This document shows, piece by piece, positions 1-9,277 of a DNA stretch of 48,984 bases (position 1 is the stretch's first letter; every line of letters starts with the position of its first letter). The notes beneath the pieces are model-generated. The model saw nothing but the letters and a program-made list of their open reading frames with translations, was not told where the DNA came from and did not search any database. The stretch is from Streptococcus caballi DSM 19004 (GTDB lineage Bacteria > Bacillota > Bacilli > Lactobacillales > Streptococcaceae). The position numbers were made by a program, and so were the translations under genes. The DNA lies in assembly GCF_000379985.1 (NCBI RefSeq), contig NZ_KB904067.1, forward strand, positions 164 to 49,147. Reading direction: 5' to 3'.

Positions 1-2
1 TC

Positions 3-113
3 CAATTAGAAACCTACATTGCCAAGCACCTATCTATTATTCGACCCAATCGAACCTTCCAAAGAAAGATAAAAAGCCAGGCTCCCGTAAGCTTCACTTA
101 TAGAGTAACATAA
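3..113 (+). CDS. possible C-terminal end of a gene cut by the window edge
   Basis: An open frame enters from the left edge and stops with TAA at 111-113, giving about 36 residues. They include a basic stretch (RPNRTFQRKIKSQ) and a plausible terminus (SFTYRVT). I do not recognise the family. The following bidirectional hairpin would suit a gene converging on gapN, but 36 open codons can occur by chance, so this is weak. Confidence 0.25.
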   Translation, partial: QLETYIAKHLSIIRPNRTFQRKIKSQAPVSFTYRVT

Positions 114-163
114 TAGTTAAAAAATAGAGCAAAAAACCATCCTTTTGTACGCCCTAAATATAA

Positions 164-208
164 AAACTATCCCCGTCTTGTCATCAACTGCTCAGACGGG
201 AATAGTTT
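164..208 (-). terminator. intrinsic terminator after gapN
   Basis: The arms 164-178 and 194-208 are complementary apart from one mismatch. On the minus strand the hairpin is followed by AGTTTTTATATTT, a usable U tract. It lies about 60 nt after the gapN stop. The stem is symmetrical enough to act also on plus-strand transcripts from the left. Confidence 0.75.
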
Positions 209-270
209 CTTCAATTGCTTAGTTGCTTAACTTAATGACATTGGACACATGGCCAAGTTTTCTTTATTTC

Positions 271-1701
271 TTATTTTGCAATATCGAATACTGTAGATTT
301 AACAGTAGTCATTGCTTCAATAGAGTATTTCACACCTTGTGTTCCAGCACCAGATTTCTTAGCACCAAGGAATGGGAAGTTATCTGTACCACGTTGTGTT
401 TTGTTGTTGATGTGAACAGTACCCACTTCAAGTTGTTCAGCAATCTTGAATGCCAATGGGAAGTTGTTTGTAAATACTGCTGCTTGAAGACCGTATTCAG
501 ATTTATTTGAAATTTCAACAGCTTCTTCTACTGAATTAACACGGATAACTGGAAGGACTGGGCCAAATGGTTCTTCCCAAGCCAAACGCATATCAGTTGT
601 TACATTGTCAAACAATACTGGACTAATAAGGTTACCTTCACGTTTGAATGAAATAACTTCTTTAGCACCTTTGTCTTGAGCGTCTTTGATAAGACCTTCA
701 ACATAGTCAGCAGCTTTTGTATCGATAAGCGGAGTAATATCAGCATCATCTTCAGGCATACCAACAGTTAAATCTTTAACAAGTTCTGAAACTTTGGCAA
801 CCAATTTATCTGCAACGCTATCCATAACAAGGACACGTTTAACGGCTGTACAACGTTGACCTGAGTAACCGTAAGCACCAGCAACGATGTTTTTAGCAGC
901 CAAGTCAAGGTCCGCATCTTCAAGAACGATAGCTGAGTCTTTACCACCAAGTTCAAGCATAATTGGACGCATACCAGCCAATTTACCGATGTGTTCACCT
1001 ACTGGTGTAGAACCTGTGAAGTTGATGTAGTTAACAGCTTCGTGTTCAACGATGTAGTCACCGATTACTGAACCACGTCCTGTAATGGTATTGAATACAC
1101 CAGCTGGAAGTCCAGCTTCAGCGAATGCTTCAGCCAAAAGAAGACCTGAAATAGAACCTTGCGTAGGTGGTTTAAGGGCAACAACGTTTCCTGAAATAAG
1201 GGCAGGAGCAATCTTAGAACCTGCGAGGTTAATTGGATAGTTAAATGGTGAGATAGCAAGTACCAATCCTACTGGTTCGCGACGCACAATAGCGATTTTT
1301 TTCTTGCTTGCTGCCTCAAAGCTTCCACCTTCAAGAACTTCACCTTCAAGACGGACACCTTCCTCGGCGGCATAATTAATGATTTCAGCTGTACGAATAA
1401 CTTCGCCTACTGCTGATTTGTAACCTTTAGCGATTTCTTTTGAAAGAACGGCACCGATTTTTTCAGCATCACGCACCAAAATATCAGCTGCTTTATGAAG
1501 GTAAGCTGCACGTTCTACGTATGAAAGCGCACGCCATTCTTTTTGAGCGGCTTTTGCAGAAGCGTAAACATAATCAACTTCTTCCTGGCTCATTGCAGGT
1601 ACAGAACCGAGTTCTTCACCTGTGGCAGGAGCGTAAATTTTAATTTCTTCTTTAGAAAGTTTCCACTCCCCATTGACATAGTTTTTATATTGTTTAGTCA
1701 A
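271..1701 (-). CDS. gapN: NADP-dependent non-phosphorylating glyceraldehyde-3-phosphate dehydrogenase
   Basis: A cytosolic aldehyde dehydrogenase that oxidises glyceraldehyde-3-phosphate directly to 3-phosphoglycerate with NADP+. In streptococci it supplies NADPH in place of an oxidative pentose phosphate pathway. The 476 residues match the S. mutans enzyme in length, and the catalytic residues fall at the same numbers: Asn154 in SPFNYP, Glu250 in LELGGKD and Cys284 in SGQRCTAVK. The start is TTG at 1699-1701 with AGGAG correctly spaced upstream; the N-terminus MTKQYKNYVNGEW is that of the family, so the non-ATG start is well supported. It stands alone between two terminators, immediately downstream of ptsHI. 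A proximal extended -10 (TGC TAAAAT at 1761-1766) is the likeliest promoter. Confidence 0.97.
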   Translation of the reverse strand: MTKQYKNYVNGEWKLSKEEIKIYAPATGEELGSVPAMSQEEVDYVYASAKAAQKEWRALSYVERAAYLHKAADILVRDAEKIGAVLSKEIAKGYKSAVGEVIRTAEIINYAAEEGVRLEGEVLEGGSFEAASKKKIAIVRREPVGLVLAISPFNYPINLAGSKIAPALISGNVVALKPPTQGSISGLLLAEAFAEAGLPAGVFNTITGRGSVIGDYIVEHEAVNYINFTGSTPVGEHIGKLAGMRPIMLELGGKDSAIVLEDADLDLAAKNIVAGAYGYSGQRCTAVKRVLVMDSVADKLVAKVSELVKDLTVGMPEDDADITPLIDTKAADYVEGLIKDAQDKGAKEVISFKREGNLISPVLFDNVTTDMRLAWEEPFGPVLPVIRVNSVEEAVEISNKSEYGLQAAVFTNNFPLAFKIAEQLEVGTVHINNKTQRGTDNFPFLGAKKSGAGTQGVKYSIEAMTTVKSTVFDIAK

Positions 1702-2055
1702 GCTATATCTCCTTTTAAATATGATAATTCCATTTTATCACTTTTTCCGCTTTTTTCAATATTTTAGCACGAAAAAATTCAGAAAATTAAGACAAAAAAC
1801 TTTACAACATCAAATTGTTATAATAATAACTGTTATTGAATAAAGTTTTTGTAGTAAAATATTAATTTCATCTGTATTCTACAATTTAGAACACACTCCA
1901 AGTCAAGAATTTTATTTTAAAAAAGCAAGAAAATATATTCTCTAGTAAAATTCTACTCATAGATCTTTAAAAATCAGTAATTCCGATAAAAGTTGATTTT
2001 TCAGTTATTGGCTAAGCTAAAGTGTCAGGAAAACCATCCCACATCTATCCGTAAA
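1702..2055. other. 354-bp intergenic region upstream of gapN
   Basis: No ORF here looks real. The region is AT-rich. On the minus strand it holds a proximal extended -10 (TGCTAAAAT, -10 at 1761-1766) about 60 nt before gapN, and further up a MerR-type promoter with a 19-bp spacer (1876-1906, listed separately). A short AT palindrome around 1823-1838 (AATAACTGTTATT) has no obvious role. Confidence 0.6.
1876..1906 (-). promoter_or_regulatory. candidate MerR-family-controlled promoter with 19-bp spacer
   Basis: The minus strand has TTGACT (1901-1906) and TAGAAT (1876-1881) separated by 19 bp. The spacer begins with TTGGAGTGTGTTCTAAA, one good half-site (CTTGGAGT) and a degraded second half of the NmlR/AdhR operator type. 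Over-long spacers with a central dyad are the hallmark of MerR-activated promoters. Nothing of the regulator or of an alcohol dehydrogenase is nearby; the next gene downstream is gapN, about 170 bp away. Confidence 0.45.
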
Positions 2056-2057
2056 CT

Positions 2058-2093
2058 CAAAAAAAGAGTTCGGACAAATAGTCCAGACTCTTT
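2058..2093 (-). terminator. intrinsic terminator after ptsI
   Basis: The arms 2063-2075 and 2081-2093 (AAAGAGT..GGAC with GTCC..ACTCTTT) form a stem with a 5-nt loop. On the minus strand a run of seven T follows. The ptsI stop lies 20 nt upstream. Confidence 0.85.
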
Positions 2094-2112
2094 CTGATAA
2101 TATTAAACACAA

Positions 2113-3846
2113 TTAATCGAAATCAACGTATTCTTTGCTAAGCTCAAGAACTTCTTCCATTGTTGAGCATTCTGTAAGAGCGCGATTTGCATATTCTTGC
2201 ATTTTAGCTGTATCAAGTTTCTTCATAAGGCTACGTGTACGAAGAATTGATGTAGCTGACATAGAGAACTCATCAAGTCCCATTCCAACAAGAAGCGGAA
2301 CAGCTTTTTGGTCCCCAGCCATTTCACCACACATACCTGCCCATTTACCTTCAGCATGCGCTGCTTTGATAACATTGTTAATCAAACGAAGGATAGATGG
2401 GTTGTATGGTTGGTAAAGGTATGAAACTTGTTCGTTCATACGGTCAGCAGCCATAGTGTATTGAATAAGGTCGTTTGTACCAATTGAGAAGAAGTCAACT
2501 TCTTTAGCGAATTGATCAGCAAGCATAGCCGCTGCTGGAATTTCGATCATGATACCAACTTGGATGTTATCAGCAACTTCCACACCTTCCGCCAACAATT
2601 TAGCTTTTTCTTCTTCAAGAATACCTTTAGCTGTGCGGAATTCTTTAAGAAGAGCAACCATTGGGAACATGATACGTAATTGACCGTGAACAGATGCGCG
2701 AAGAAGAGCACGCAATTGAGTACGGAACATTTGGTTACCAGTTTCAGAAATTGAAATACGCAAAGCACGATAACCCAAGAATGGGTTCATTTCTTTTGGA
2801 AGGTCGAAGTAAGGAAGTTCCTTGTCACCACCGATATCCATTGTACGGACAACGACTGGTTTGCCGTTCATACCTTCAAGTACAGCCTTGTAAGCTTGGT
2901 ATTGGTCTTCTTCTGTTGGGAAATCTTGTGAATCCATGTATAAGAATTCTGTACGGTAAAGACCTACAGCTTCGGCACCATTATCGTTCACACCTTCAAC
3001 ATCCTTAGGTGTACCAATATTAGCTGCCAATTCAAAATGCTTACCATCAGCTGTGACTGTTTTGGCATCTTTAAGAAGCGCCCATTCAGCTTTTTGTTTT
3101 GCATAAGCTTCACCAGCTGCCTTAAATTCAGCGATTTGGTCATCAGTTGGGTTGATGATCACTTCACCAGTGATACCGTTAACAGCTACAATATCACCAT
3201 CTTTAACACGTTCTGTGATATCGTTTGTACCAAGTACAGCAGCGATTTCAAGAGTACGAGCCATGATAGCTGAGTGACTTGTACGCCCGCCGATATTAGT
3301 TACAAAAGCTTTAACAAAGTTTTTGTCCAATTGAGCAGTGTCAGATGGTGTCAAATCATGTGCGATAACAATTGACTCTTCGTCAATAGTAGCAGGATTA
3401 GGAAGTTTAGCACCGATAAGATGCGCTAGTACACGTTTAGCAACGTCACGAATATCCGCTGCACGCTCTTGCATATATGGGTTGTCTTCCATACCTTCAA
3501 AGATTGTGATGAACATGTCAGTCACTTCTTTGAGTCCTGCTTCAGCATTAACTTGTTTTGCACGAATAGTTTCTTTGATTTGACTGATCATTTCTGGGTC
3601 AGCAAGAACCATCAAGTGTGCATCAAATACAGCTGCAGCTTCTTCACCGAGCGTATCTACTGCTTTTTCACGGATAACAGAAAGCTCGTCTTGCGATGCT
3701 TGTAAAGCGGCATCAAGGCGAGCTTCTTCTGCGTTTGTATCTTCAACTGTAACAGTTTCAAATGACAAATCCGGTTGAACAAGTAGATATGCTTTAGCAA
3801 CGGCAACTCCATCAGAGGCTGCAATTCCTTTAAGCATTTCTGTCAT
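2113..3846 (-). CDS. ptsI: PTS enzyme I, phosphoenolpyruvate-protein phosphotransferase
   Basis: The first energy-coupling enzyme of the sugar phosphotransferase system: it autophosphorylates from PEP and passes the phosphate to HPr in the cytosol. The 577-residue length is standard. The HPr-binding domain fills roughly the first 230 residues, with the phosphorylated His191 in [13 protein letters not shown]. The C-terminal PEP-binding TIM barrel carries [31 protein letters not shown] and [10 protein letters not shown] motifs. It starts 2 nt after the ptsH stop, with an AAGGA element inside the end of ptsH, so the two genes are translationally linked in one operon. The terminator follows directly. 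Confidence 0.98.
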   Translation of the reverse strand: MTEMLKGIAASDGVAVAKAYLLVQPDLSFETVTVEDTNAEEARLDAALQASQDELSVIREKAVDTLGEEAAAVFDAHLMVLADPEMISQIKETIRAKQVNAEAGLKEVTDMFITIFEGMEDNPYMQERAADIRDVAKRVLAHLIGAKLPNPATIDEESIVIAHDLTPSDTAQLDKNFVKAFVTNIGGRTSHSAIMARTLEIAAVLGTNDITERVKDGDIVAVNGITGEVIINPTDDQIAEFKAAGEAYAKQKAEWALLKDAKTVTADGKHFELAANIGTPKDVEGVNDNGAEAVGLYRTEFLYMDSQDFPTEEDQYQAYKAVLEGMNGKPVVVRTMDIGGDKELPYFDLPKEMNPFLGYRALRISISETGNQMFRTQLRALLRASVHGQLRIMFPMVALLKEFRTAKGILEEEKAKLLAEGVEVADNIQVGIMIEIPAAAMLADQFAKEVDFFSIGTNDLIQYTMAADRMNEQVSYLYQPYNPSILRLINNVIKAAHAEGKWAGMCGEMAGDQKAVPLLVGMGLDEFSMSATSILRTRSLMKKLDTAKMQEYANRALTECSTMEEVLELSKEYVDFD

Positions 3847-3848
3847 AA

Positions 3849-4112
3849 TTAAGCCAATCCTTCTTTTGTCATTGTTTCTTCGATAGCTGCAAGCGCGTCG
3901 TCTGCATCAGCACCTTCAGCTGAAATAGTAACGTCTGCACCTTGACCAACACCAAGGCTCATAACACCCATGATTGATTTAAGGTTCACTGCTTTACCTT
4001 TGTAATCAAGAGTGATGTCTGAAGCAAATTTGCTAGCTGTTTGAACGAGCAAAGTAGCTGGACGTGCGTGAATTCCTGTTTCTGCAACAATGTGAAAATC
4101 TTTTGAAGCCAT
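3849..4112 (-). CDS. ptsH: phosphocarrier protein HPr
   Basis: The small cytosolic phosphocarrier of the PTS. Enzyme I phosphorylates His15 (GIHARPAT), and HPr kinase/phosphorylase acts on Ser46 ([10 protein letters not shown]); the latter form is the CcpA corepressor in Firmicutes. Both residues are at their canonical numbers in this 87-residue protein. The ribosome-binding site AAAGGAG is strong. It is the first gene of ptsH-ptsI and has a near-consensus promoter about 65 nt upstream. The 5' leader contains a short GGGTTA/TAACCC hairpin (4147-4166) of unknown effect. Confidence 0.98.
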
Positions 4113-4178
4113 AGTATGGTTCTCCTTTATAAATTGTGTATTTTTTGGGTTAAAGTATGATAACCCTTACAAATTAAG

Positions 4179-4207
4179 ATTATAGCACATTGATTTTAAA
4201 TTTTCAA
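4179..4207 (-). promoter_or_regulatory. sigma-A promoter of ptsHI
   Basis: TTGAAA (4202-4207), a 17-bp spacer and TATAAT (4179-4184) with an extended TG one base upstream. This is among the strongest promoters in the window, as expected for a highly expressed PTS operon. Confidence 0.88.
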
Positions 4208-4328
4208 TCTTTACGCTGTTTTTTTCTGAAAATAATTCATGAAAAGCTCTAAATTCCTATAAATTTTCTATTAAGCATGAGCTTTATTTTATTACTCGCG
4301 AAAAATACTGAAAATTTTGAAAATAATA

Positions 4329-4356
4329 TTGAAAACTATTTTGAAAGTGATATACT
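4329..4356 (+). promoter_or_regulatory. promoter of the BASS-family transporter gene
   Basis: TTGAAA (4329-4334), a 16-bp spacer and TATACT (4351-4356), about 85 nt before the ATG at 4446. It is divergent from the ptsHI promoter, about 120 bp away. The rest of the 4113-4445 gap shows no gene. Confidence 0.65.
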
Positions 4357-4445
4357 GTTTTCGTAAATACAAGATGATCCTATGAATTTGCTATCAGACA
4401 AACTTCACAGAACCACCTTATCACATAAATGATGGGAGTTTTCTT

Positions 4446-5384
4446 ATGAATACACTAGAGAAATTTAGCAAGTGGCTTAGCAAATGGTTTACCATTGCTG
4501 TCATCCTTTGGTCAATATTCAATTATTGTCTTCCTAGTACAAGTGCATGGGTCATACCAAACACTGCTTACTTACTGGGAATCATTTTATTTGGTATGGG
4601 GCTGACACTAACAACTGAAGATTTCAAGAGAATTGCTCAACGTCCCATTCCTGTAATTCTAGGAACCATTGCACATTATGTCATCATGCCTGGACTGGCT
4701 TGGCTGCTTTGCCTAATTTTCCATCTTAAAGGAGCAACAGCTGCGGGAGTCATCCTAGTCGGTTCTTGCCCAAGTGGCACATCCTCAAGTGTCATGGCTT
4801 TTCTTTCAGGAGGTGATGTGGCTTTAGATGTCTCAATTGAAACATTGTCAACACTCTTAGCACCAATCATGCTTCCAGCCCTACTATCACTTTTGGCAGG
4901 ACAGTATGTTGCAGTTCCAGCAACAAGCCTCTTTTTAAGTACCCTTCGCATTGTTGTCGTTCCTATTATACTAGGTGTGTTAATTCACAGTATCTTTGGT
5001 AAAAAAATGAATACCATCATTCGTATCATGCCCCTCATTTCGCAGTTGGCCATTTTATTAATTGTAGGAGCAGTTATTTCCGCTAACCATGCCAATATTT
5101 TCACAACAGCTACAGCAGTGGTTATTCCAGTGGTTATTCTACATAATCTATGTGGCTACACTCTTGGATTCACTTTCTCTAAATTACTGAAACTGGAAGA
5201 GCCTCAACAAAAAGCAATTACTTTCGAGGTTGGTATGCAGGATTCTAGCTTAGGTGCTACTTTAGCTATCAAATACTTTGTTCCACAAGCTGCCATCCCT
5301 TCTACTATTTTTAGCATTTGGCATAACATTTCTGGTTCAATCTTATCCTCATGGTGGAAAAATCATTCTAAAACCATAAATTAG
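4446..5384 (+). CDS. bile acid:sodium symporter (BASS) family transporter
   Basis: An integral membrane protein of 312 residues with about nine or ten hydrophobic segments and no signal peptide beyond the first segment. The signature region VGSCPSGTSSSVMAFLSGGD, followed by ALDVSIETLSTLLAPIMLP, is typical of the BASS family (SBF, PF01758), and the later EVGMQDSSLGATLA motif fits it too. Bacterial members of this branch (YocS/PanS type) move organic anions or precursors such as ketopantoate with sodium; I cannot assign the substrate here. GGGAG lies 7 nt before the ATG. It is monocistronic, on the strand opposite to its neighbours, and is followed directly by an IS remnant. Confidence 0.85.
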   Translation: MNTLEKFSKWLSKWFTIAVILWSIFNYCLPSTSAWVIPNTAYLLGIILFGMGLTLTTEDFKRIAQRPIPVILGTIAHYVIMPGLAWLLCLIFHLKGATAAGVILVGSCPSGTSSSVMAFLSGGDVALDVSIETLSTLLAPIMLPALLSLLAGQYVAVPATSLFLSTLRIVVVPIILGVLIHSIFGKKMNTIIRIMPLISQLAILLIVGAVISANHANIFTTATAVVIPVVILHNLCGYTLGFTFSKLLKLEEPQQKAITFEVGMQDSSLGATLAIKYFVPQAAIPSTIFSIWHNISGSILSSWWKNHSKTIN

Positions 5385-5396
5385 TCTATATTAAAA

Positions 5397-6005
5397 GGCT
5401 CTTTATCTACTGTAGTGGATTAGCTTGTCTAGCAACGAGTTACGGTCAAATTAATCCATGATTTGAATCCAAAATCAGTTCATAGCGTGGAACAAATTTT
5501 GGATAGTGTGGAATCTATCAAGAGCGGTTGTTTGCATTAAGGAGTGAAACAGTCTAGGCTTGAACTGTTTCAACCTAAACCTAGAAATTGTAGAGCAGAG
5601 GGCTTAGGCAAACTAGTAGAAGAGACTCAACAGATCCATAGCAGTGACTTTGATACGGCTGCAAGCCTTGTTAAAACAGCGCATGACGTCGTTTCCGATA
5701 AAGCTTGAGTGTACCCATCAAGGATGGCGATAATGTTGGGAATCTGATGATTTTCTCAGACTGAAGAGGTCTTAGCGACAGCCATTTTTCCATATGATTT
5801 ACACTTGGTCACTTTTTTATCCAAAGTGATATCGCATCTTTAATGTCGAGCAAATTTTTGATATAATCTAGCAGTTCCATATAGATTTCGTTAATATAGG
5901 CTATAGGTTTGAAAGCTTTTCATTATGAATCATGTGGGACTTTTTTCACACTGTCAACAAAGCCCTATGATATATGAGATTTACCCACTACAGATATTAT
6001 AGAAC
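5397..6005 (-). mobile_element. degenerate, internally deleted ISL3-family element
   Basis: Both ends carry related inverted repeats containing CTGTAGTGG (5409-5417 on plus; 5985-5993 on minus), about 600 bp apart. A full ISL3 element is about 1.4 kb, so much is missing. Minus-strand translations in shifting frames recover transposase pieces in the right order: a zinc-finger-like LDKKVTKCKSYGKMAVAKTS (about 5785-5845), then ACSRIKVTAMD, then the catalytic-domain hallmark ALDRFHTIQNLFHAMN (about 5485-5530). Stops and frameshifts separate them. It is a dead transposase scar. Confidence 0.75.
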
Positions 6006-6008
6006 ACT

Positions 6009-6040
6009 AAAGACCTTGTTTTCACTAAGCCAAGGTCTTT
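6009..6040 (-). terminator. hairpin terminator after the CmpB-like gene
   Basis: A perfect 10-bp stem (AAAGACCTTG at 6009-6018 with CAAGGTCTTT at 6031-6040) begins 4 nt after the stop at 6044. The U tract on the minus strand is poor. On the plus strand a T-rich run follows, so it may also act in that direction. Confidence 0.5.
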
Positions 6041-6043
6041 GGT

Positions 6044-6841
6044 TTACTTTTTATTTTTGGGAGTCTTTCTAAAATGAGCCATTTGTTTTCTAAGCTCTGT
6101 TACAAAAGGAACATCAATACCTTTAAATTGGCTATAATTTTTCATCAGGCGTCGTTGGTTAAAATGAAAAGGCTTGATATTTTTTTCTTGCAAAAAATCT
6201 TCAGCATGACGGCGGAATTTTTCCAAACGCTGACTGAAAAGCTCAGCTTGTTGAGCCAAACCATCTACTTCTTGACGAACGTTTTCTTGCATTCTATTCT
6301 GCTCATCTCTGATTTTATTTTCCAAAGACAGGGCAGCCTTATGAAATGGCACCGTGTCAACCACCGTCCAAACGAGGTCAGCTAGCATCACAACCATAAT
6401 CAGGAAAGCCCAATATGAAGGGATTTTGAGAACGACCGTCATAATATAAGGTTGAATCCATTTTACCAAAATCAAGATAGCCAGCCCCCAAAAAAGGGAA
6501 ATACGCGGGGCAATTCGTCCCTTAATATTACCTTTTTCATGGCTATAATCCCACAAAATCATGTGGAAGAAAGTCTCCAAAAACCAGCCCGCCAAATACT
6601 CAAAAACTGTCGCAATAACCATGCCACTCAAAAATAAACTCAGCAGATTAGCTTGAAAAGGCTGAGTAAAAATAAGTACTGTGGTGACAGCGAAGCCATA
6701 AACTGGACAATAAGGGCCAAACAAAAAGCCGCGATAAACAAAATGTCTATCTAAAATCGAGCAATAAACCGTCTCCCATAACCAACCGATAAAGGAATAG
6801 ATAAAAAAGAGAAAGACGAGTTCTGGGAAGGAATAAAACAT
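6044..6841 (-). CDS. CmpB-type putative ABC-transporter type IV membrane protein
   Basis: 265 residues. The N-terminal half has about five membrane segments and the conserved motifs of PF06541: FFIYSFIGWLWETVYCS at the start, FVYRGFLFGPYCPVYGFG-like (here GFA), then the EYLAGWFLETFFHMILWDYS region and ISLFWGLA. The C-terminal third (about residues 175-265) is soluble, basic and predicted coiled coil. The function of the family is unknown despite its ABC label, and no ATPase partner is adjacent. GAGG lies just upstream of the ATG, and a TTGAAT-17-TATAAT promoter sits in front. It is transcribed towards the IS remnant. Confidence 0.8.
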   Translation of the reverse strand: MFYSFPELVFLFFIYSFIGWLWETVYCSILDRHFVYRGFLFGPYCPVYGFAVTTVLIFTQPFQANLLSLFLSGMVIATVFEYLAGWFLETFFHMILWDYSHEKGNIKGRIAPRISLFWGLAILILVKWIQPYIMTVVLKIPSYWAFLIMVVMLADLVWTVVDTVPFHKAALSLENKIRDEQNRMQENVRQEVDGLAQQAELFSQRLEKFRRHAEDFLQEKNIKPFHFNQRRLMKNYSQFKGIDVPFVTELRKQMAHFRKTPKNKK

Positions 6842-6864
6842 AAACTAACCTCACTTTGCTTCCC

Positions 6865-6893
6865 ATTATAATCTATTTTATCAGTAAATTCAA
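6865..6893 (-). promoter_or_regulatory. promoter of the CmpB-like gene
   Basis: TTGAAT (6888-6893), 17 bp, TATAAT (6865-6870), about 25 nt before the ATG. It overlaps the far arm of the icd terminator hairpin. Confidence 0.75.
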
Positions 6894-6923
6894 AGGCTCC
6901 GAAACACTAAATTCTGGAGCCTT
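6893..6923 (-). terminator. hairpin after icd
   Basis: An 8-bp stem (AAGGCTCC at 6893-6900 with GGAGCCTT at 6916-6923) shortly after the icd stop. The minus-strand U tract is weak (TTTGAATTT), so termination may be partial. Confidence 0.55.
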
Positions 6924-6928
6924 GTTTT

Positions 6929-8104
6929 CTATAAATTAGTGATTAGTCTTTGGCAAAAATCACTGGTCGCGTAAGCCACTCTGCCATTAGCCAAATCAGC
7001 CGTAAAGATTCCTTGAGCAATGGATCTCTCAAGAGCGGCTGTAATGAGGGTTGAAACTTCACCCCAACCGATATAATCAAATAGCATGCAGCCAGATAAG
7101 AGAAGAGAACAAGGATTAGCCTTATCTTGTCCTGCGATGTCAGGAGCCGTACCATGAGTAGCTTCAAAAATGGCATGACCTGTCAGGTAATTGATATTAG
7201 CTCCCGGTGAGATACCAATACCGCCAACTTGGGCAGCCAAGGCATCGCTAGCATAGTCTCCATTAAGGTTAGTCAGAGCAACCACATCAAAGCGTTCTGG
7301 ATTAAGAAGAATCTGCTGCAGAAAATTATCAGCAATAATATCATCGATTACTAATTTTCCACTAGCTAACTCAGCTGCATATTCGTGCTGAGCCAATTCA
7401 TAACCCCACTTGCGGAAACCGCCTTCGGTGAATTTTTGAATATTGCCTTTATGAACCAAGGTCACTTTGGTCAACTTATTTGCCAGAGCGTATTCAATAG
7501 CGGAGCGAATGAGACGTTCACTGCCTTCAATCGAAATTGGTTTAATGCCAATGCTACTACTCTCTGGAAAACGAATCTTTCTGACACCCATTTCTTTCTG
7601 AAGAAAGTCAACAACTTTCTGAGCATCAGCTGTTCCGGCTTCCCACTCAATACCGGCATAAATGTCCTCGGTATTTTCACGGAAGATAACGATGTCAGTT
7701 TTCTCAGGATTTTTGAGCGGACTGTCAATTCCTTTAAAATAGCGGACAGGGCGAACACAAGCATAGAGGTCTAATTCCTGACGAAGAGCTACATTGAGCG
7801 AGCGAATACCACCACCTACTGGTGTTTCAAGCGGCCCCTTGATAGCAATCAAATCATCCTTGATGGTTGCTAGCGTTTCATCTGGCAGCCATTCTCCTGT
7901 TTCTTCAAAGGCTTTTTTGCCTGCCAAAACTTCCTGCCACTCAATTTGCCGCTTGCCAACATAGGCTTTTTCAACAGCTGCATCAAAAACCGCACGCGCA
8001 TTCTTCCAAATATCCTGCCCAACACCGTCTCCCTCAATAAAAGGAATAATGGGATGGTCCGAAATTTTAAGCTTTCCTTCTTCTAAGATAATTTTATCTG
8101 CCAT
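6929..8104 (-). CDS. icd: isocitrate dehydrogenase, probably NAD-dependent
   Basis: Converts isocitrate to 2-oxoglutarate and CO2 in the cytosol, the last step of this oxidative half-TCA route to glutamate. It has 391 residues, with the substrate Ser102 region ([18 protein letters not shown]), [14 protein letters not shown] and LNGDYASD motifs. In the cofactor loop E. coli NADP-IDH has Lys-Tyr (344-345) and Val351. Here the loop [15 protein letters not shown] has Asp322, Ile323 and Ala329, the residues tied to NAD specificity. The start is close behind citZ (12 nt spacing), and it is the last gene of acnA-citZ-icd. I am sure of the family; cofactor preference is inferred from these residues. 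Confidence 0.96.
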   Translation of the reverse strand: MADKIILEEGKLKISDHPIIPFIEGDGVGQDIWKNARAVFDAAVEKAYVGKRQIEWQEVLAGKKAFEETGEWLPDETLATIKDDLIAIKGPLETPVGGGIRSLNVALRQELDLYACVRPVRYFKGIDSPLKNPEKTDIVIFRENTEDIYAGIEWEAGTADAQKVVDFLQKEMGVRKIRFPESSSIGIKPISIEGSERLIRSAIEYALANKLTKVTLVHKGNIQKFTEGGFRKWGYELAQHEYAAELASGKLVIDDIIADNFLQQILLNPERFDVVALTNLNGDYASDALAAQVGGIGISPGANINYLTGHAIFEATHGTAPDIAGQDKANPCSLLLSGCMLFDYIGWGEVSTLITAALERSIAQGIFTADLANGRVAYATSDFCQRLITNL

Positions 8105-8116
8105 AACCCGTCCTTT

Positions 8117-9232
8117 CTAACGTTTACCAATTGGGACATATTCTAGATTCATTTGTCCGATGTAATTAGAACGTGGACGAATGAGCTTATTGTTCTTTTG
8201 TTGTTCTTGAATATGAGCAATCCAGCCAGATACACGGCTCATAGCAAAAATCAAGGTAAAGATAGAACTGTCAATGCCTAGCACATGATAAACCGTCGCC
8301 GAGTAGAAATCCACATTGGGAATGAGCCCTTTGGTGTTTTTCATATAGTCTTCAATCTCACATGATAACGTAAACCAAATATCATACTCAGTTCCTTCAG
8401 TCAGTTCCTTAGCCATTTCTCGTAAGTACTTCTCACGCGGATCCTGTGTTTTGTAAACGCGGTGACCAAAGCCCATGATTTTTTCTTGTGAATCCAATTT
8501 TTCCTGTAAGTAAGCCTTAGTATCTCCTTGCTGACGAATTTCCTGAAGCATGTCAAAGACTTTCTCGTTGGCTCCGCCATGAAGTGGTCCCTTAAGAGTT
8601 CCTATAGCAGTCGTCACACAAGAATAAATATCAGCCAGAGTTGAAGCACAGACACGCGCAGCGAAAGTTGAGGCATTGAGTTCGTGGTCTGCATGAAGAA
8701 CAAGTGCCCTATTCAACGCTTTCACTTGTAGAGGGTTTGGCTCTTCTCCTTTTAACATATAGAGGAAATTGGCCGCAAACCCTAAATCTGTTCGCGGTGC
8801 GATAGGAGACTGTCCTGTTCTCAGTCTCGCAAAAGCCGCAATAATAGTTGGCATCTTAGCCATCAACTGAATGGACTGTTCATAGGTTGCTTCTAAAGAA
8901 TTATCTTCCGCATGAACATTATAAACCCCAAGCAAGCTGACCGTAGACCGTAGCACACTCATGGGATGGAGGTGACGACGGGACTGGATAAGGATACACT
9001 GCTCTACTGCATCACTGATTTCATAATTAGCTCGTAGTTCTTCTACAAAATGCTTATACTCAATCTGAGTCGGCAGGTGCAAATTCCATAACAAATAAAT
9101 GACTTCCTCAAAGCTGGCATTATTATCCATCAATTCTGAAATATTGTAGCCTGCGTAGGACAAATCGTCATCAATAATAGCGCTAATCCGCGTATTACAG
9201 GCAATCAAGTTCTTCATTCCATTTTCTTCCAT
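8117..9232 (-). CDS. citZ: citrate synthase
   Basis: Condenses acetyl-CoA and oxaloacetate to citrate. It is a Gram-positive type (about 371 residues) with active-site histidines in LHGGANEKV and GFGHRVYK and the catalytic aspartate in [11 protein letters not shown]. An in-frame TTG exists at 9250, but the sequence just after it (AAAGGA..GAGG) is the ribosome-binding site for the ATG at 9230-9232, which begins [18 protein letters not shown] take that ATG as the start. The gene lies 45 nt after acnA and 12 nt before icd, in one minus-strand operon. Confidence 0.95.
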   Translation of the reverse strand: MEENGMKNLIACNTRISAIIDDDLSYAGYNISELMDNNASFEEVIYLLWNLHLPTQIEYKHFVEELRANYEISDAVEQCILIQSRRHLHPMSVLRSTVSLLGVYNVHAEDNSLEATYEQSIQLMAKMPTIIAAFARLRTGQSPIAPRTDLGFAANFLYMLKGEEPNPLQVKALNRALVLHADHELNASTFAARVCASTLADIYSCVTTAIGTLKGPLHGGANEKVFDMLQEIRQQGDTKAYLQEKLDSQEKIMGFGHRVYKTQDPREKYLREMAKELTEGTEYDIWFTLSCEIEDYMKNTKGLIPNVDFYSATVYHVLGIDSSIFTLIFAMSRVSGWIAHIQEQQKNNKLIRPRSNYIGQMNLEYVPIGKR

Positions 9233-9277
9233 AGCCTCTATTCCTTTCAAGATAAAAACTTCTATTAAGTCTCACTA

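Noticed and set aside
2694..3008. Plus-strand ORF of 104 codons inside ptsI
   Set aside because: Antisense shadow of an unambiguous enzyme I gene.
4147..4166. GGGTTA/TAACCC hairpin in the ptsH leader as a riboswitch or attenuator
   Set aside because: Only six base pairs, no U tract and no known ligand motif. It is mentioned with ptsH but not claimed as regulatory.
9233..9250. TTG start giving citrate synthase six extra residues
   Set aside because: Those codons contain the ribosome-binding site for the ATG at 9232.
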